Source of the DNA: Oasisia sp. SBJ-2009
Lineage: Eukaryota; Annelida; Polychaeta; Sabellida; Siboglinidae
DNA length: 64,000 nt
Direction: 5' to 3'
NCBI GenBank assembly: GCA_964017155.1
Contig: OZ024854.1
Span: 48,752,067 to 48,816,066, forward strand
The position numbers and the translations under genes were made by a program. The notes under the pieces were generated by a model. That model had not been told where the DNA came from, did no database searches, and was given only the letters and a program-made list of their open reading frames with translations. Positions 51,101-61,800 of this stretch are shown piece after piece. How positions within the stretch are numbered: position 1 is the stretch's first letter; each line of letters starts with the position of its first letter.

Positions 51101-54100
51101 TAAAGAAAATTATGTCATTTCTATTATTAACAAATCTGCTAAAATATAGGATCTATATTGATGTTTTATAAATAGGAAACAAGCATTTACCACAGCATTC
51201 TAATGGCTGGCAGCCACATGACAAAATCTAACTCTGTCCGTCTGACAGGCATCAGTAGTGTTGCTGTAAACGTCATTTGATTATGACCACAATGTGTGTT
51301 ATATGCCAGTATTATTACGAATCCATTTAATTGTCTCAATTTAGTATTACTCTTCATATTACTTAACTAGTTATGTTTATTGTAATTTTGTCTATCTTAC
51401 TTAACTTTTGTTAGGACAATGTTTTGACATACCATTCATTCAACGTCCTCTCCAGGTTTCCCCAACACTGGCAAGAGCAGCATCATCAACAGTCTCAAGA
51501 GAAGCAAGGCCTGTCACGTGGGAGCCATGCCAGGGGTCACTAAGTACGTTCTCTCATCTCACAAGTCTTTATATTACTTTGCTATAACTAAATGTTGTGC
51601 ATACCCACATATGATAGTAATGTCACTGTTCATAGTGAACATTTTATCATCCTTGTAGTAGATAATGCTTACAGTTGTGACAGCACCAGTGTTTATATGC
51701 GTATATTGTATAAGAAAATTAATTTAGCTAAATGTTACATACCAGGAATTTAGGTTTAAATCATACTACACAAGAGTGATCGTTATGACAATTACAGTTA
51801 GACCCTGTGACCTGTTAGCTGCCTAGTAGCTACCGAGTTGTGTTTGCAGTAGTTTTATATGGATGATGTCAATAACGTGTTCCTGTTTGCTACAGAACAA
51901 TGCAGGAAGTGCAGCTGGACAAACACATCAAGCTCCTCGACTGTCCAGGCATTGTGATGGCCCTCAATGGGACGGATGAACAGGCCATCTTACGTAATTG
52001 TGTCAAGGTCAGTATTATGCTAAGCTGTCAGTCTTTCATATTGTTAGTAACCTAATGTGTACAAAATTAAAATGTATCTGTGTGGAGATTTTCGTTTATA
52101 TTGAACATTTGTTTTTCAGTTGGAATCTTTGGATGATCCCGTAGCACCCGTGGCTGTCATTTTGAAGAGATGCAGCAAAGAGAAGGTAATTATTTTGATC
52201 TGTCCTGGTGGCTATGCAGAACCTTCTAAATAACTAGTCATGCTGTCTTTCTGTGTCACACGTAGCCATTGTGTGTAGTTATTTGAATGTTTTATGTAAT
52301 TATTTGAACGTTTTACTGAACAGGAAAATATGTAAAAAAACAAAGGGAAGATTAAGAGTCATGTGATCACAGTTACAATGGTTACTTTAACTGGGGATGA
52401 AATCATGTGAGACTGTTTGTTTCAGATGATGTTGCACTATAACATTGCCAACTATTCAGACGTGAATGAGTTCCTTGCCCTGTTGGCACGGCGACAGGGC
52501 AGACTGAAGAAACATGGGGTGCCCGATGTGAACCGGGCAGCCAAGATGATGCTGCAGGACTGGAACCTGTGAGTCTCTCTCTCTTTCTCCCAGATACTGG
52601 ACGGGGCCCTTTGCAGGGCATTTAAAGTCCAACGAGAATTTGTGAGCCCACTACAGGTTACACATTTACCTCCTGTGTGGGATCTTTTACTTCCCCTGGG
52701 ATAGACACATATAGAAGGGATCATCGGCTTTTAGTGTCTCTTCCGAAAGACACAGGCAAATGTGGAGTGAACGTTTCGAAACGGCGGTAGGTGGGATTGA
52801 ACCAGCGTCCCTTCGATTGACAGTCCGGCGCTTTACCGCGCGACCACCGCTCCCCACTATTTTGCAGTCATTTCTCACTTATTCAGTCTGTCTGATTACA
52901 AATATGGTATTCTGTAAGGTGCTTCACCAGGGTTTGATAAATGTAGGTTGTCAGTATGTAATGTGGAACGTAGTAATGTAACGAATGAACACCATGCTCT
53001 CGAGCAAGAGAACGTAAATCCTCCTACCGTTTCAAAGTAATTTTATATACTTAACGTATGCCGCGGGTCGGGATTTGCCGGGAAATGATAAAACGGTCGA
53101 TTTTTAATAACGTGGATTTTCAGAATGAATGATATATTCCACACGTGTTGCTAACTTTATTTCACTGAATTCGTCCTAAAAGTGTCAAAAAAAAACGATT
53201 AAATATGTCGCTACCCAACTTGCTGCTAACGTCGTTATGGCGGATGGACTTTTAAATCGACAGAAACGGGCGAACTTTCAGCGCGCTCAAACATAAACAT
53301 TGCTCCTTGCAAATCGGCCATGTTTGGTATCGTCGTGTTGGAAATGATCCTTTCCGTACGCTGCCGAAGTCAAAAGTCGACGACATCCGTACATAAATTA
53401 GTTATCGGCATCGAAAGTGCCGTGAAACTATCCAATCACAAACTGTCTCAGCCGGTTGCTTGGCAGCCCGACCTCACGCGAACCATATATGGTGATCGCG
53501 GCCACGTAGCTAATTAAATTTGACCTTATGCAACGACGCCAGCCAATCACGGTGCGGCTTCAAGATGAATGACCTGAATGTGTCATGGCGTCCGATCGAC
53601 GAAAGTTCTGTACGGTTTACCAATTTGAAAGAAAGAAACGACATAATAAACGCAAATAGGCTGAATGCGCGGGAGGTAGTATGAACAGTCTGCAGGATGC
53701 TGTTCAGTCGCGCAACGAACCCGCGGAAGCGGCAGCGAACGGGGAAAGAAATGCCGACGGCGACGTCGGCTGGCGTTGCTGCGTAGCCGTAGGCCACGGC
53801 CGCCGGCGACCCGCGCTGTCACTGATAGCGGCGCTGGCGCTGCCGAAGTTTGTCGTTCCATCAGTCGGAAGTTACATTTATTTATTTATTATAGAAAATA
53901 ATTTGACTGAATTTGTTTCATTCATATTAACCCAGTGTGGAATTAATGTAAAACGAAAGATGGTACTCTTGTTGGATTTACTTTTCTACCATTATTTTGT
54001 TCTTATCAATAATCAAATATGAGAATTATTATAGCCAGGCCAATATAGGTAAATACATTTTTAAGCAGTTTATTTAACATTAAATAATTCATTAAACATT

Positions 54101-54179
54101 AATTGTGACAGCGTATGCTTATCATTTTTGATAGGTGTCTATGAAATTAACCAATTATTTAGTAATAGATGTATGTGTT

Positions 54180-54225
<46 letters not shown>

Positions 54226-57140
54226 TATATTTATATAATATATATAATATAAATGTTTGTATACTATATATATGCCCTACATATATATATATATATATAT
54301 ATGTATGTATATATATATATATACACATATATATCAAATTTTATTTCATAAAAGACAACATTACATAATACATATACAATGTATGAGTACGCTTGGCTAG
54401 TGATGAATTTCTTCGCCGCCGCCGCTTGTGTAAACTATAAACAAATTCCATATATATATATACTGAATATGGTTCACACACTTTCATTATAAAGTTACCA
54501 CATGCTGCTGGTATGAAAAACAATCATAATGCTGACTTTACACTGGTGTTATTAAAAATATTTGATGTTCATTTGGTTTTTTTGCCGTTTTCTCAAAACT
54601 TACTTTTCGACAATATTGCTATTTTGCGGGAGGTCTCCCGGAAAAAGTACCAAACCTAGGAGTCTGATTTTTTACCATGTATTCCCAATGGTGCAGTGAG
54701 TGCAATGATGCTTTTTAAACATGATAGGTTTTATATGAAGATTTTTATTGATGACTGACTGAAGTTGTTATAATATTTGAAAAAACGAAACCAATTCTTC
54801 GCAATTTCTTTTTGATAATAAATATTGTAAGGAGTTGAACAAAAAAGCTTCATTGCACTCTACAACACTTCAGTGGATCATAACAAACAAAAAAGAAAGA
54901 AACATATGCATAGTTTTACTGCAAGACCTCCCGCAAAATCATGCGTACCTATTTTCACAGAAAAGCCGGTTGCCATGGTTACGGTTATGCAAATGAGATG
55001 AAATTACACAATTGGTCGTCTTTTCCCACCAGAAACACATCCTGAAAGTTTTATAAAGATTGCTTCTCTGGTTGTGGAGATATCATCAAAATCCATTTTC
55101 CGACCAGTGTCCTACCTTAATATTCATCATATATATATATATGTGTGTGTGTAGGTCTATGTGTGTGTGAACTAATATTTTTACCACAGTAATTGCTGTG
55201 ATGTTTCCCAGAGATGATGTTCAGATGAGTAAGTCTGTCACCCAGTAGACTGTGAAATACATTGAGAAGTTGTACAGACAGGATGCTACTCTGTGTATTA
55301 ATTTCCCTTTGCACAACGCGTGTTTACATTACTCTTCTCGTGATGGCAAACATCTAAATCGTGATTACTGCATATTCCAAGATTCAAACAATTCGCAGGA
55401 TGTATCCGTGACCTCGTGACCTGTCATTTGTTGTTGTGTTGTGAAGGGGGAGGATAACGTTCTACACAGAGCCCCCAGAGGAACACACAGCTTCCTCCCA
55501 CCTCAGTGCCGAGATTGTCACCCAGCTCAGCAAGGAGTTCAACATTGACGACCTGTTGAAGGATGAGCAGGACACCCTGAAGGGTACGTCTACTGTCTGA
55601 TGCACAGTCGGCATAATAGTTGTCTCATTCATACCATATCATCCGTAAGATATTATTTAGCCAAAGCTAATATTTCCAACAGTGGTTCATATTTAACAGT
55701 TGTAGTAGACATTGTCTTTATGAAAATATTAATCGTCAGCTTTGTTGAATATTGACATGTCACTGTTTTGTTTGTGTGTTTAACATGTCTACTTTTGTGG
55801 TGGGTCATAAAATGTATTGATTTTTATAATATTTAATTCTTAAAGAATGTTCTTGAACCAGATTTCAGCATGATGACAATGGGTGTGAATTTGTGAAGTA
55901 GCCTTCTTAAACAAGTGCAAAATCATCTTATTGTTTAACGTCACGTATATATCAATGCACACTGAGCTGACAACAATGTGTTCTTGAACTTTGTGTTAGA
56001 TCTTCGAGAGAAGTCAGTGACGGACATGGTGGTCGACAGTCTGGGTCCTGCCGCAGCCAAACTAGATGATGACAGTGACATGGAGGAGGAGGAGGAGGAG
56101 GAGGAGGAGGAAGATGATGCAGAGAGCGATGTTGATCAGATGGATACCATACCTGAAGAAGAAGAAGACGACATACCTGAAGAGAAAGGGGTGAGTTATT
56201 GGGTGGATGTTTGAGGCAGTTGTTATAAATACTATACTCACGAATTAGATTGTTTTCTATATATATACACATGTATTATGGCAAATAATAAAAATGTGTT
56301 GAATAGATAATTATGCAATTTATTTAGCATGTCTGTCAGTAATATATATATATATATATATGTGTGTGTGTATATATACGTATATATATGTGTATATATA
56401 TATATATATATACAGTAATATAATTATGCAATATATTTGTCTGAGAGTTATGTGCAGTATTTAATCATTCAGTTTCATTCATTACTTGTGATTTATAGAG
56501 AAACTGTCACCAAAGATGGCAGAAAATGTCAACAGTGCTGTTTCTATTCCAGCAGCTGAAGAAAACAACAGTTGTCATGCCAACTGAGACCCGATCACGG
56601 CGAACATCATGTAGTAATACAAGCGAGAAGCCGGTGAAGAGTGAGCAGCAGTCAACCTTGGCCAAGCAGGGTCTGCTACAGCTGAACAAAGAGCGCAAGA
56701 AAGACTTCAAGAAGATGCTGAAGAACCGCAAACGAGCAGGTCAGTTCCACATGGCCGATTCCTTGTTTTCATTTGAATTTTTTTTTATTGAGTGATCTTT
56801 AGTTGAATACTATAACTGATAAACACGATTTGCATTAAACCTTTCTAGTTGGTGTGTTGTGGAAAAATGTCAATATCATAATTGCAAGAGATGAAATATT
56901 CACAATCTGGCAGATGTTGACCAAGACGGTAGTTTAGGTGCACTGTATATGAAAGACACTGATGACTGATTCCAGCAGCTTACACTGGTTTATTGATAAT
57001 GCTTATGTGTAGTGTTTTGTGTTGTTTCAGACATCGTTTCTGGGCAGTTGTCCGACGCCCTTACGGATGCTTTCGGTGGATTGGGTGAGGCCGGATTAGG
57101 AGATGACGACGACTATGATTTCTCAACGGACTTCCGATAA
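43542..57140 (+). CDS. GNL3: GNL3 / nucleostemin, nucleolar GTPase, 17 exons, complete
   Basis: YlqF/MMR_HSR1-family GTPase of the nucleolus, with roles in pre-60S ribosome maturation and cell proliferation. Exons: 43542-43560, 43655-43707, 46479-46533, 47029-47111, 47244-47372, 48033-48122, 48822-48957, 49761-49864, 50885-51029, 51456-51543, 51896-52007, 52120-52185, 52426-52568, 55447-55583, 56000-56190, 56553-56739, 57031-57140. They total 1848 nt, 615 codons plus TAA (human 549). The G motifs are circularly permuted: NKIDLVP (G4, 186-192) precedes GFPNTGKSS (G1, 272-280) and DCPG (G3, 316-319). The ending DYDFSTDFR matches human AYDFSTDYV. All phases join. Confidence 0.96.
43964..44830. 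repeat. CGCAATGCCCCA repeat arms, inverted
   Basis: The motif GTCGCAATGCCCCA recurs many times at 43970-44102 and as its complement TGGGGCATTGCGAC at 44680-44825, forming inverted arms about 140 bp long. Between them a roughly 90-bp unit (GCAACTGGAACGCATTCAAT ... TTGCCGCACGAAACAA) is tandemly triplicated at about 44398-44640. Confidence 0.85.
44840..45314. mobile_element. Fold-back MITE with long inverted arms, GNL3 intron 2
   Basis: Left CAGTCAGTGACAGATTCACA ... GGTTGTGCATAGTATTTGTG and right complement CACAATTACTAGGCACAACC ... TATCACTGACTG pair over more than 100 bp. The centre carries further inverted copies of GCCAGTGACGTAA. The right end adjoins TTAA. Confidence 0.75.
45405..45505. repeat. 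Inverted repeat hairpin
   Basis: Arms CAGCAAATGAAACT...AATCAAGTCAG and CTGACTTGATT...AGTTTCATTTGCTG, about 30 bp each with few mismatches. Part of the nested TTAA element. Confidence 0.75.
47676..48005 (-). mobile_element. tRNA-derived SINE in GNL3 intron 5
   Basis: On the minus strand the head reads ATGGCTCAGGGGTAGAGGTT (A box) and GGGTTCGAATCCTG (B box), a tRNA-like promoter, followed by a tail with TAGCGC...AAGCGCTT motifs common in animal SINEs. It ends about 27 bp before exon 6. Confidence 0.75.
48822..52185 (+). CDS. GNL3: GNL3 exons 7-12: permuted GTPase domain
   Basis: Residues 144-360. [22 protein letters not shown] is the signature that follows the lead-in, then [20 protein letters not shown] (G4), [10 protein letters not shown] (G5-like), [20 protein letters not shown] (P-loop; human has V for T), [13 protein letters not shown] (switch/G2 Thr) and [11 protein letters not shown] (G3). 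All nucleotide-contact motifs look intact. Compared with human nucleostemin, the G3 region (DCPG versus DSPS) keeps the canonical form, as in GNL3L and other non-vertebrate members. Confidence 0.94.
48999..49425 (-). mobile_element. Internally deleted Tc1/mariner element in GNL3 intron 7
   Basis: Terminal inverted repeats CTACTCGAAATTTGCTAGGG (left) and CCTTAACAAATTTTGAGTAG (right) with TA at the borders. Read on the minus strand, 49270-49365 encodes [20 protein letters not shown] then RGSHTSY, the conserved C-terminal end of Tc1-like transposases. The catalytic region has been lost, so the element is non-autonomous. Confidence 0.8.
49616..49690. repeat. Perfect 35-bp hairpin in GNL3 intron 7
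   Basis: Arms 49616-49650 and 49656-49690 are exact reverse complements with a 5-nt GGTAT loop; the arm core is GACTTCCTGCAAAGCTTCAT. It may be a tiny fold-back element, a miRNA-type precursor or a recent snap-back duplication. Confidence 0.9.
50430..50690. repeat. 24-bp tandem repeat in GNL3 intron 8
   Basis: About 11 copies of a 24-bp unit (TAATATAGATCCTTATAC, then CTTGTG), diverging toward the right. The plus-strand ORF through it is an artefact. Confidence 0.92.
52426..57140 (+). CDS. GNL3: GNL3 exons 13-17: intermediate and acidic C-terminal domains
   Basis: Residues 361-615. Exon 13: [40 protein letters not shown]. Exon 14: [22 protein letters not shown]. Exon 15 has a run of ten Glu followed by more acidic residues. 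Exon 16 is Lys/Arg-rich ([19 protein letters not shown]). Exon 17 ends [13 protein letters not shown] then TAA. The exon 16 acceptor is a CAGCAG tandem. The 2.9-kb intron 13 contains a SINE, a CpG-rich block and TA tracts. Confidence 0.92.
52569..52857 (-). mobile_element. tRNA-derived SINE in GNL3 intron 13
   Basis: On the minus strand the 5' head reads GAGCGGTGGTCGCGCGGTAA (A box) and GGTTCAATCCC (B box). It is followed by TGTCTTTCGGAAGAGACACT and AAGTAAAAGATCCCAC, a conserved SINE core seen in several metazoan SINE superfamilies. The head-to-core order shows insertion antisense to GNL3. Confidence 0.8.
53040..53870. other. CpG-rich block inside GNL3 intron 13
   Basis: About 0.8 kb much richer in CpG than its AT-rich surroundings, with CCAATCAC twice (near 53439 and 53540) and a repeated GCTGCCGAAGT (53361 and 53838). 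It could be an internal promoter or CpG island, or a recent transposon. No open frame in it resembles a known protein. Confidence 0.5.
54180..54340. repeat. (GT)n(TA)n microsatellites
   Basis: Several TA runs separated by short unique sequence; similar shorter runs occur at 55129-55150 and 56342-56412. Confidence 0.93.
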
Positions 57141-57453
57141 ATATTGCTGGTGCAATAGAAATTGGGACATTTTTAATTGGACACTATATAAACATGTAAA
57201 TTAAACGGTTACTGTAACTTGCAATTGTCAGATGGATTACTCGGTGTAGTGTCTGAAGTGCTTATGAAAACGACCTATCATTTGGAAGATCATGCTCACA
57301 AATTGTCTTTGGATGCGATTGAATCTGTGCAAACGGTGACATTAATTTCATTAATCCATTCATTTATTTCATGTTCTGGAATGTGGATAATGTGCACTGC
57401 ATCTGAAATAATATGGGTACAGGTTGAGGTCTACCGACTTAAAGCTATATGTA

Positions 57454-57459
57454 AATAAA
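57454..57459 (+). terminator. Candidate GNL3 polyadenylation signal
   Basis: AATAAA about 315 nt downstream of the GNL3 stop codon. Another A-rich AATAAAATAA lies near 57586. Choice unproven. Confidence 0.5.
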
Positions 57460-57819
57460 TTACGTGAATGCGCCTGTTGGTGTTCCTGTCATGTGTACTT
57501 TGTTGTTTGAAGTTGGTATTGGCTGTAATTGATATATCACCAGGTAAAATTAGTGACCTAACTACACTGAACTGCAATATCTTAAATAAAATAATCAAAA
57601 GCTGTGCATTCTTCTTGGGGAGTTTTTTCTGTGTTTTACAAACTGCTTCACATATTGAAGTCATTTGCTTTAGCCCATAATTCTATACCTTAGTTGGCTA
57701 TTATGAAATCATACTTGAACACATTGTTGTCATTGGGATGTGTCGTTTGAAGTACCAAGGCAAAAGACATTATTTGGCAAAGCCGTAAGCATAAAACACG
57801 TAACCTTTTTTTGGAATCG

Positions 57820-57825
57820 TTTATT
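57820..57825 (-). terminator. Candidate polyadenylation signal of the cysteine-rich gene
   Basis: AATAAA on the minus strand (TTTATT on plus), about 450 nt downstream of the stop at 58271. It implies tail-to-tail transcripts with GNL3 and a gap of only a few hundred bases. Confidence 0.45.
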
Positions 57826-58270
57826 GTAACAGGAATGTCCACAAAGTCTCAAAAACAAGTTACTCTAGATGTTAACATCGTTCCTCTTTAGACAAGTTTA
57901 CACGTTAGTACAGACATGCGAGTCTAAAGCGCAAAATCACTGAAATTGTCAAACTTGTCAAAGTTCCGATTTGCCCTGCACCGAACGGAAGGGTTGTATG
58001 TCGGTAAGATTAGACCAAATTGCTCAGGCATGATTTGATGTAAAGGTTTGTTCGGACGACCAGACATGAAGAGAAGTGCTATGTTTCAGATCGTGCACTA
58101 TTTTCCTTGTATTTTGCGATTTTTATCGGCGCGTTTCCGCAGTTTTCCAGCGTTAGCTCAGACGTAACGACGCCATTGCAGGTAATTCCGGCGTTCCGTG
58201 GAGCCGGTTGTGACAAACGGGGCATGCGTACACGGATGACAGGAAGACACCACTGACGCGCACGCGCACC

Positions 58271-58804
58271 TCAGACGAACTTGTGGCATATGTGACAGTA
58301 CGTCTTGGGGACGCAAGGGGGCGTTGGGTTCGGCGGCTGGCAGCAGGCCGGCTGGAAGCAGGTCTGCGTACAGGCGATGCGTCTGCCCGGGGCCGTGCAG
58401 CAGTCCGGCAGTGGACGTGGCGGTGGACACGGCGGCGGGCACGGCGGCGTGCAACAGTCTGGCAGCGGGCGGGGCGGGGGGCACGCCGACGTGCAGTTAC
58501 AAGGCGACGGACAGAGCATCGGCGGACCGCGGGGCGGGCTGCAAACCTCCAGTTTCGAGCAGCCGAACGCCGACGGGTAGACGGTCTGCGTATAGCCCGT
58601 GTGCTTGCCGCAGACCGTGCAGAAGGTCGGGCGCCAGTAGCAGCGACACGTCGTGCAGTACTCCACGCACAACTTCACCTGGCACGACCGGCAGTTGCAC
58701 ACGGCGCAGTGCTGGCAGCGCGCACACATCGGGGGACTCTGGCGGCAGCTCGAGTAGTGGTCAGCCGCTGTCGTCACCGACGACACTGTCGTCATCTGCT
58801 CCAT
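58271..58804 (-). CDS. Unrecognised Cys/Pro-rich protein, 177 residues, single coding exon
   Basis: Begins MEQMTTVSSV and ends in CHICHKFV followed by TGA. The first half has closely spaced cysteines (MCARCQHCAVCNCRSCQVKL, CVEYCTTCRCYW, FCTVCGKHTGY), suggesting metal binding or a disulfide knot. The second half is Cys/Pro-rich with a duplicated CPPPRPLPDCC and further PPC runs, then CHIC. No signal peptide or membrane segment is visible. High GC content and strong codon bias contrast with the AT-rich flanks and support real coding; the antisense frame is also open but is a GC shadow. An acceptor (AACTTCAG) lies 9 nt upstream of the ATG. Family and function are not known to me. Confidence 0.75.
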   Translation of the reverse strand: MEQMTTVSSVTTAADHYSSCRQSPPMCARCQHCAVCNCRSCQVKLCVEYCTTCRCYWRPTFCTVCGKHTGYTQTVYPSAFGCSKLEVCSPPRGPPMLCPSPCNCTSACPPPRPLPDCCTPPCPPPCPPPRPLPDCCTAPGRRIACTQTCFQPACCQPPNPTPPCVPKTYCHICHKFV

Positions 58805-59396
58805 GGCTCACGTCTGAAGTTACACACATTGGTGTCAGATATTGCAGCGTATAATACTACTAAGATTACTCATATTGTGCCTAAATCTCAGGAAACCAAG
58901 CTCACAGGCGTTTCAATACAAAAGGGTTAATCGATCTTAGAGCCAATATACAATTCCATATGTCAACAGGGTGGGCAATGTTGTAAAGGTATGTTTTTTT
59001 TAAATGGTGGCGGAATGTAGCAATGTTTTCAACTGATCTAACACTAACACATATTCCAAATAAAAGATGTCGCTATAGAACTGTCAGAAGCCCAAGTCAC
59101 AATATTGGTATTGACTTTATAACCCCCCTTGCCCTGACAACCGGGAGATGTTCCTCTTACTGATTCAAGATACCTTTTGTGTTGTTTTATTTGAGATTAT
59201 TACTGATTTTTGTTTGCAATGACTTGAAACAACAGTTTATCAAGCATTAAATGTAATAATGTCGGGTTAACCGTTCAGGAGATGTATTTTATTAAGCGGT
59301 TTTTAACGTCTGCGTTGCGTGCAAACGCCAGAAATATTCCATAAATGTATGCTAAACTGAGCAATAAATAAACAACGCGACTGTCGTCTTGCTTAC

Positions 59397-59550
59397 CTGC
59401 GTGTTGAACCCGATATCCTGAGTTGACAGTGAATCAACGACCGTGTATCTCCGGCGATAGTTATTACAGCCGTTCATGCTCAGCTCGGCTGTAGTCGGCC
59501 GGATGCTGGCGTCAAATTGGCGGCTATACAACGGTAGACGGAACACTCAT
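59397..59550 (-). other. Probable untranslated first exon of the Cys-rich gene
   Basis: A good donor (CACGCAG|GTAAGC) at 59396 matches the acceptor at 58814, giving a 0.6-kb intron. Joining them in the upstream frame hits TGA at once (ACG TGA), so the exon is best read as 5' UTR. It contains a short upstream ORF starting ATGAACGGCTG at about 59478. The 5' end is not defined. Confidence 0.5.
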
Positions 59551-60010
59551 CAGCCTCAATATCCAGACTTACGGATTATTCCGATGTATCTTACGTCATG
59601 TCGAATATGGCTGCTCAGACAGGCTGTTCCGAGCCCAGTTTTACCGTTGTCGCTTCTTCACGCATGTTCCCGAGCGTTGCTACGCCCGTGTCGGCATCAT
59701 GTGCGACACCGCACGCACGCACGCTCGCATGCACGCCCGCACACCGCTGACACAACACTGACCACGTCTGCACCACTGCGCTACCCCGAAGTTTGAAACG
59801 CCCGCTGCGGCAGTTTGTGACGCAAAGTACGTGACGTCACGAGTGACGTCACAAACACCAACGGATCGACCAGAGCATTCGGGGCGGATCGGCGAGCGGT
59901 TTGCCGGTAGCAGCGCTCCCTCCTTCAACGGGAGTTCTCTTCGAACCCATGTCATCCGGGGCTACATGAATCCTGCAGGGTCGGCAGCGGTGTCCGCTGT
60001 AGCGATGAAC
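59551..60010. promoter_or_regulatory. CpG-rich probable promoter of the Cys-rich gene
   Basis: CpG-dense sequence upstream of the presumed first exon, containing GCACGCACGCTCGCATGC and the CRE pair described separately. It could also drive an unseen gene to the right. Confidence 0.45.
59832..59851. promoter_or_regulatory. Two CRE palindromes (TGACGTCA)
   Basis: Full TGACGTCA octamers at 59832-59839 and 59844-59851, 12 bp centre to centre, each followed by C. They are the consensus site for CREB/ATF/CREM bZIP dimers, and their density in a CpG-rich upstream region suggests function. Confidence 0.7.
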
Positions 60011-60234
60011 GAAAAACAACCCCGGTGAAAACGCAAATGATACTCTACATATTCAAGCGGTGTGGCGGACGTTGGTTTTGGAGAACTTGCAGACATGTGC
60101 AATAATACTTGTGATGTAAGTCAATGTTTTGCTTGATGTTGTTAATGCCGAATAATTGACGATCAAAAATAAACGACTATTCTATCAGCACCCTTATTAT
60201 AAAGGCAGTCCAAATTCTTCATAAATATGAAACG

Positions 60235-61072
60235 TTAAAGGACAAAAAAGGCTACGGCTTCGTGTCATACACCTAATAGAGTTTATACAAAGTAACAATT
60301 TCCACATATACTCTATTTTTGTAACGTCAGCGGTTTACTCAGAGTGTGACTTTAAAGTCTAAAATTCTAACGAAATCCACGATGGTCTAGACGCCGCCAT
60401 AGATGAAGGGTTAATTTGGCTTGGCCATTCAGCGCGCGGCATTCTATATCTCGGTCAGCTTCCGGCGACGCTGTTAAGGGTCAACAACTTCGAGTCTTCG
60501 ACAGTTCGTTCAATTGGCGTGACATCTAGCAGCTGCTTATAGACGTATATCTAAATCTGTGGTTAAATCTATGGTAAACTTTAGTAATTATGCCTTCGTG
60601 TTCGGCATACGGTTGCAATAATAGTTTAAACAACCGGTAGTATTGAAGCAATGGATTCACGTTGGTGATTTGCGGGCGTACTGTTTGGCACTTTGCTCGG
60701 TCCATTTTGAGGAGAAATGCTTTGATGTAGACATGTATCATCAGTTGATGGGATGATTTCAGCGATAACAATAATAGACAACTTTATATTTACCGTCATC
60801 AGCATGTTACGCGCGTTGCCAAGTTGCAGCCATTTCATGACAACAGCCAAACCCCATGCAGGGGATCTACGCGGAGAACGCCTCGATCACCGTCGTGACG
60901 TCATTCTTCGTCTAAGATGGGGTAGCGCATATAATTTGGATGGCTGGGTGTTAAAAAATATTTTTCAGGTAAACCGCTGGCGTTAAAAAATTGAGTATAT
61001 GTGGAAATTGTTACTTTATATTAACTCTATTAGGTGTATGCCACGTAAAAGTTAACTTTGTTTGTCCTTTAA
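60235..61072. mobile_element. TTAA-flanked Kolobok-like element with THAP remnant
   Basis: 838 bp with TTAA at both borders and inverted arms over 100 bp (TTAAAGGACAAA; CATACACCTAATAGAGTT; AAAGTAACAATTTCCACATA). Inside, 60590-60640 reads MPSCSAYGCNNS then a stop, and 60691-60756 reads LCSVHFEEKCFDVDMYHQLM in another frame. Together they are the start and HF...F part of a THAP zinc finger. TTAA duplication plus THAP is the hallmark of Kolobok transposons. The coding part is a broken fragment. Confidence 0.75.
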
Positions 61073-61800
61073 GGTCGTCACGTGTATCATTTTACAGAAC
61101 TCAGTAGTTTTAAACAAATCGCTCTGTCGTTTGAGGACGTTAACTTAATTGCGTCAATGCTCTTCTATGTCTGGTGCATTGCATATCTCTGAAGAGTATC
61201 TTGAACATTTTTCGCCACCTGCTTTCACGATTTCAGTAGTTATGCATGTTTTTGTTATGTATAGTTTGTCAACAATTTGTGGAAGTAAGTAGTTTTCTTT
61301 ATTTTAGCTTTTCAGATTTCATGTCGTTATCGCTTGCACGTGTGAGATATGCGTGCACGAGCCACACTACAGAGTTGTGCTAGTTTCTGACCGTGTTATG
61401 CGCATTCTTTTGTTGTCTTAAAACCATGTTACATAAAAATCCTGCGCCGTCCACCGCCTTCTTGCGAAATCGTGTTGTCTCCGTCACAGTGTTATTCTTG
61501 TGTTTTTTAGTTCTCGCTTTTCTTTGCTTTGACGTATTCTTCTCAATTCTGCGCGTGTTTGTCTCCATTTGTGTTTCTGACGTATACAATGTACATGCAC
61601 AGCGTCTTTGGGGATGGTAGAATTGCCACGGAAAACGAGGACTAGCAATTTTTAGAACCATTCTTCGAAGAAACAATTCGAATTTAATCTATGTGTAGAT
61701 GATCTTCCGAGACACTGTGGCGTCTGGTGTGTAGGTTCGGTGCCTCAACGCACCAGTTGTGTGAATGTGTACCTGGCTGCAGATATTGACAGTCTTGGAT
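61073..61800. other. Intergenic; nothing recognised
   Basis: No repeat or gene identified. A short plus-strand open frame at 61393-61620 with hydrophobic residues has no supporting features. Confidence 0.45.

Noticed and set aside
52790..52857. A tRNA gene on the minus strand
   Set aside because: A and B boxes are present but no complete cloverleaf was found, and the conserved SINE core follows; it is a SINE head. The same holds for 47950-48005.
53681..54022. 113-codon plus-strand ORF starting in the CpG-rich block
   Set aside because: No similarity, ends in low-complexity hydrophobic sequence, and lies inside a GNL3 intron without matching splice sites.
58283..58930. 215-codon Arg/Ala-rich plus-strand ORF
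   Set aside because: Antisense shadow of the GC-rich Cys/Pro gene; composition is typical of a complementary frame and there is no domain.
59352..59546. Coding first exon of the Cys-rich gene
   Set aside because: Joining this frame to the 58813 acceptor gives an immediate TGA, so it cannot extend the protein; treated as 5' UTR.
59476..60028. Plus-strand ORFs in the CpG-rich promoter region
   Set aside because: Open only because of GC content; no domain, and no splice structure I could support.
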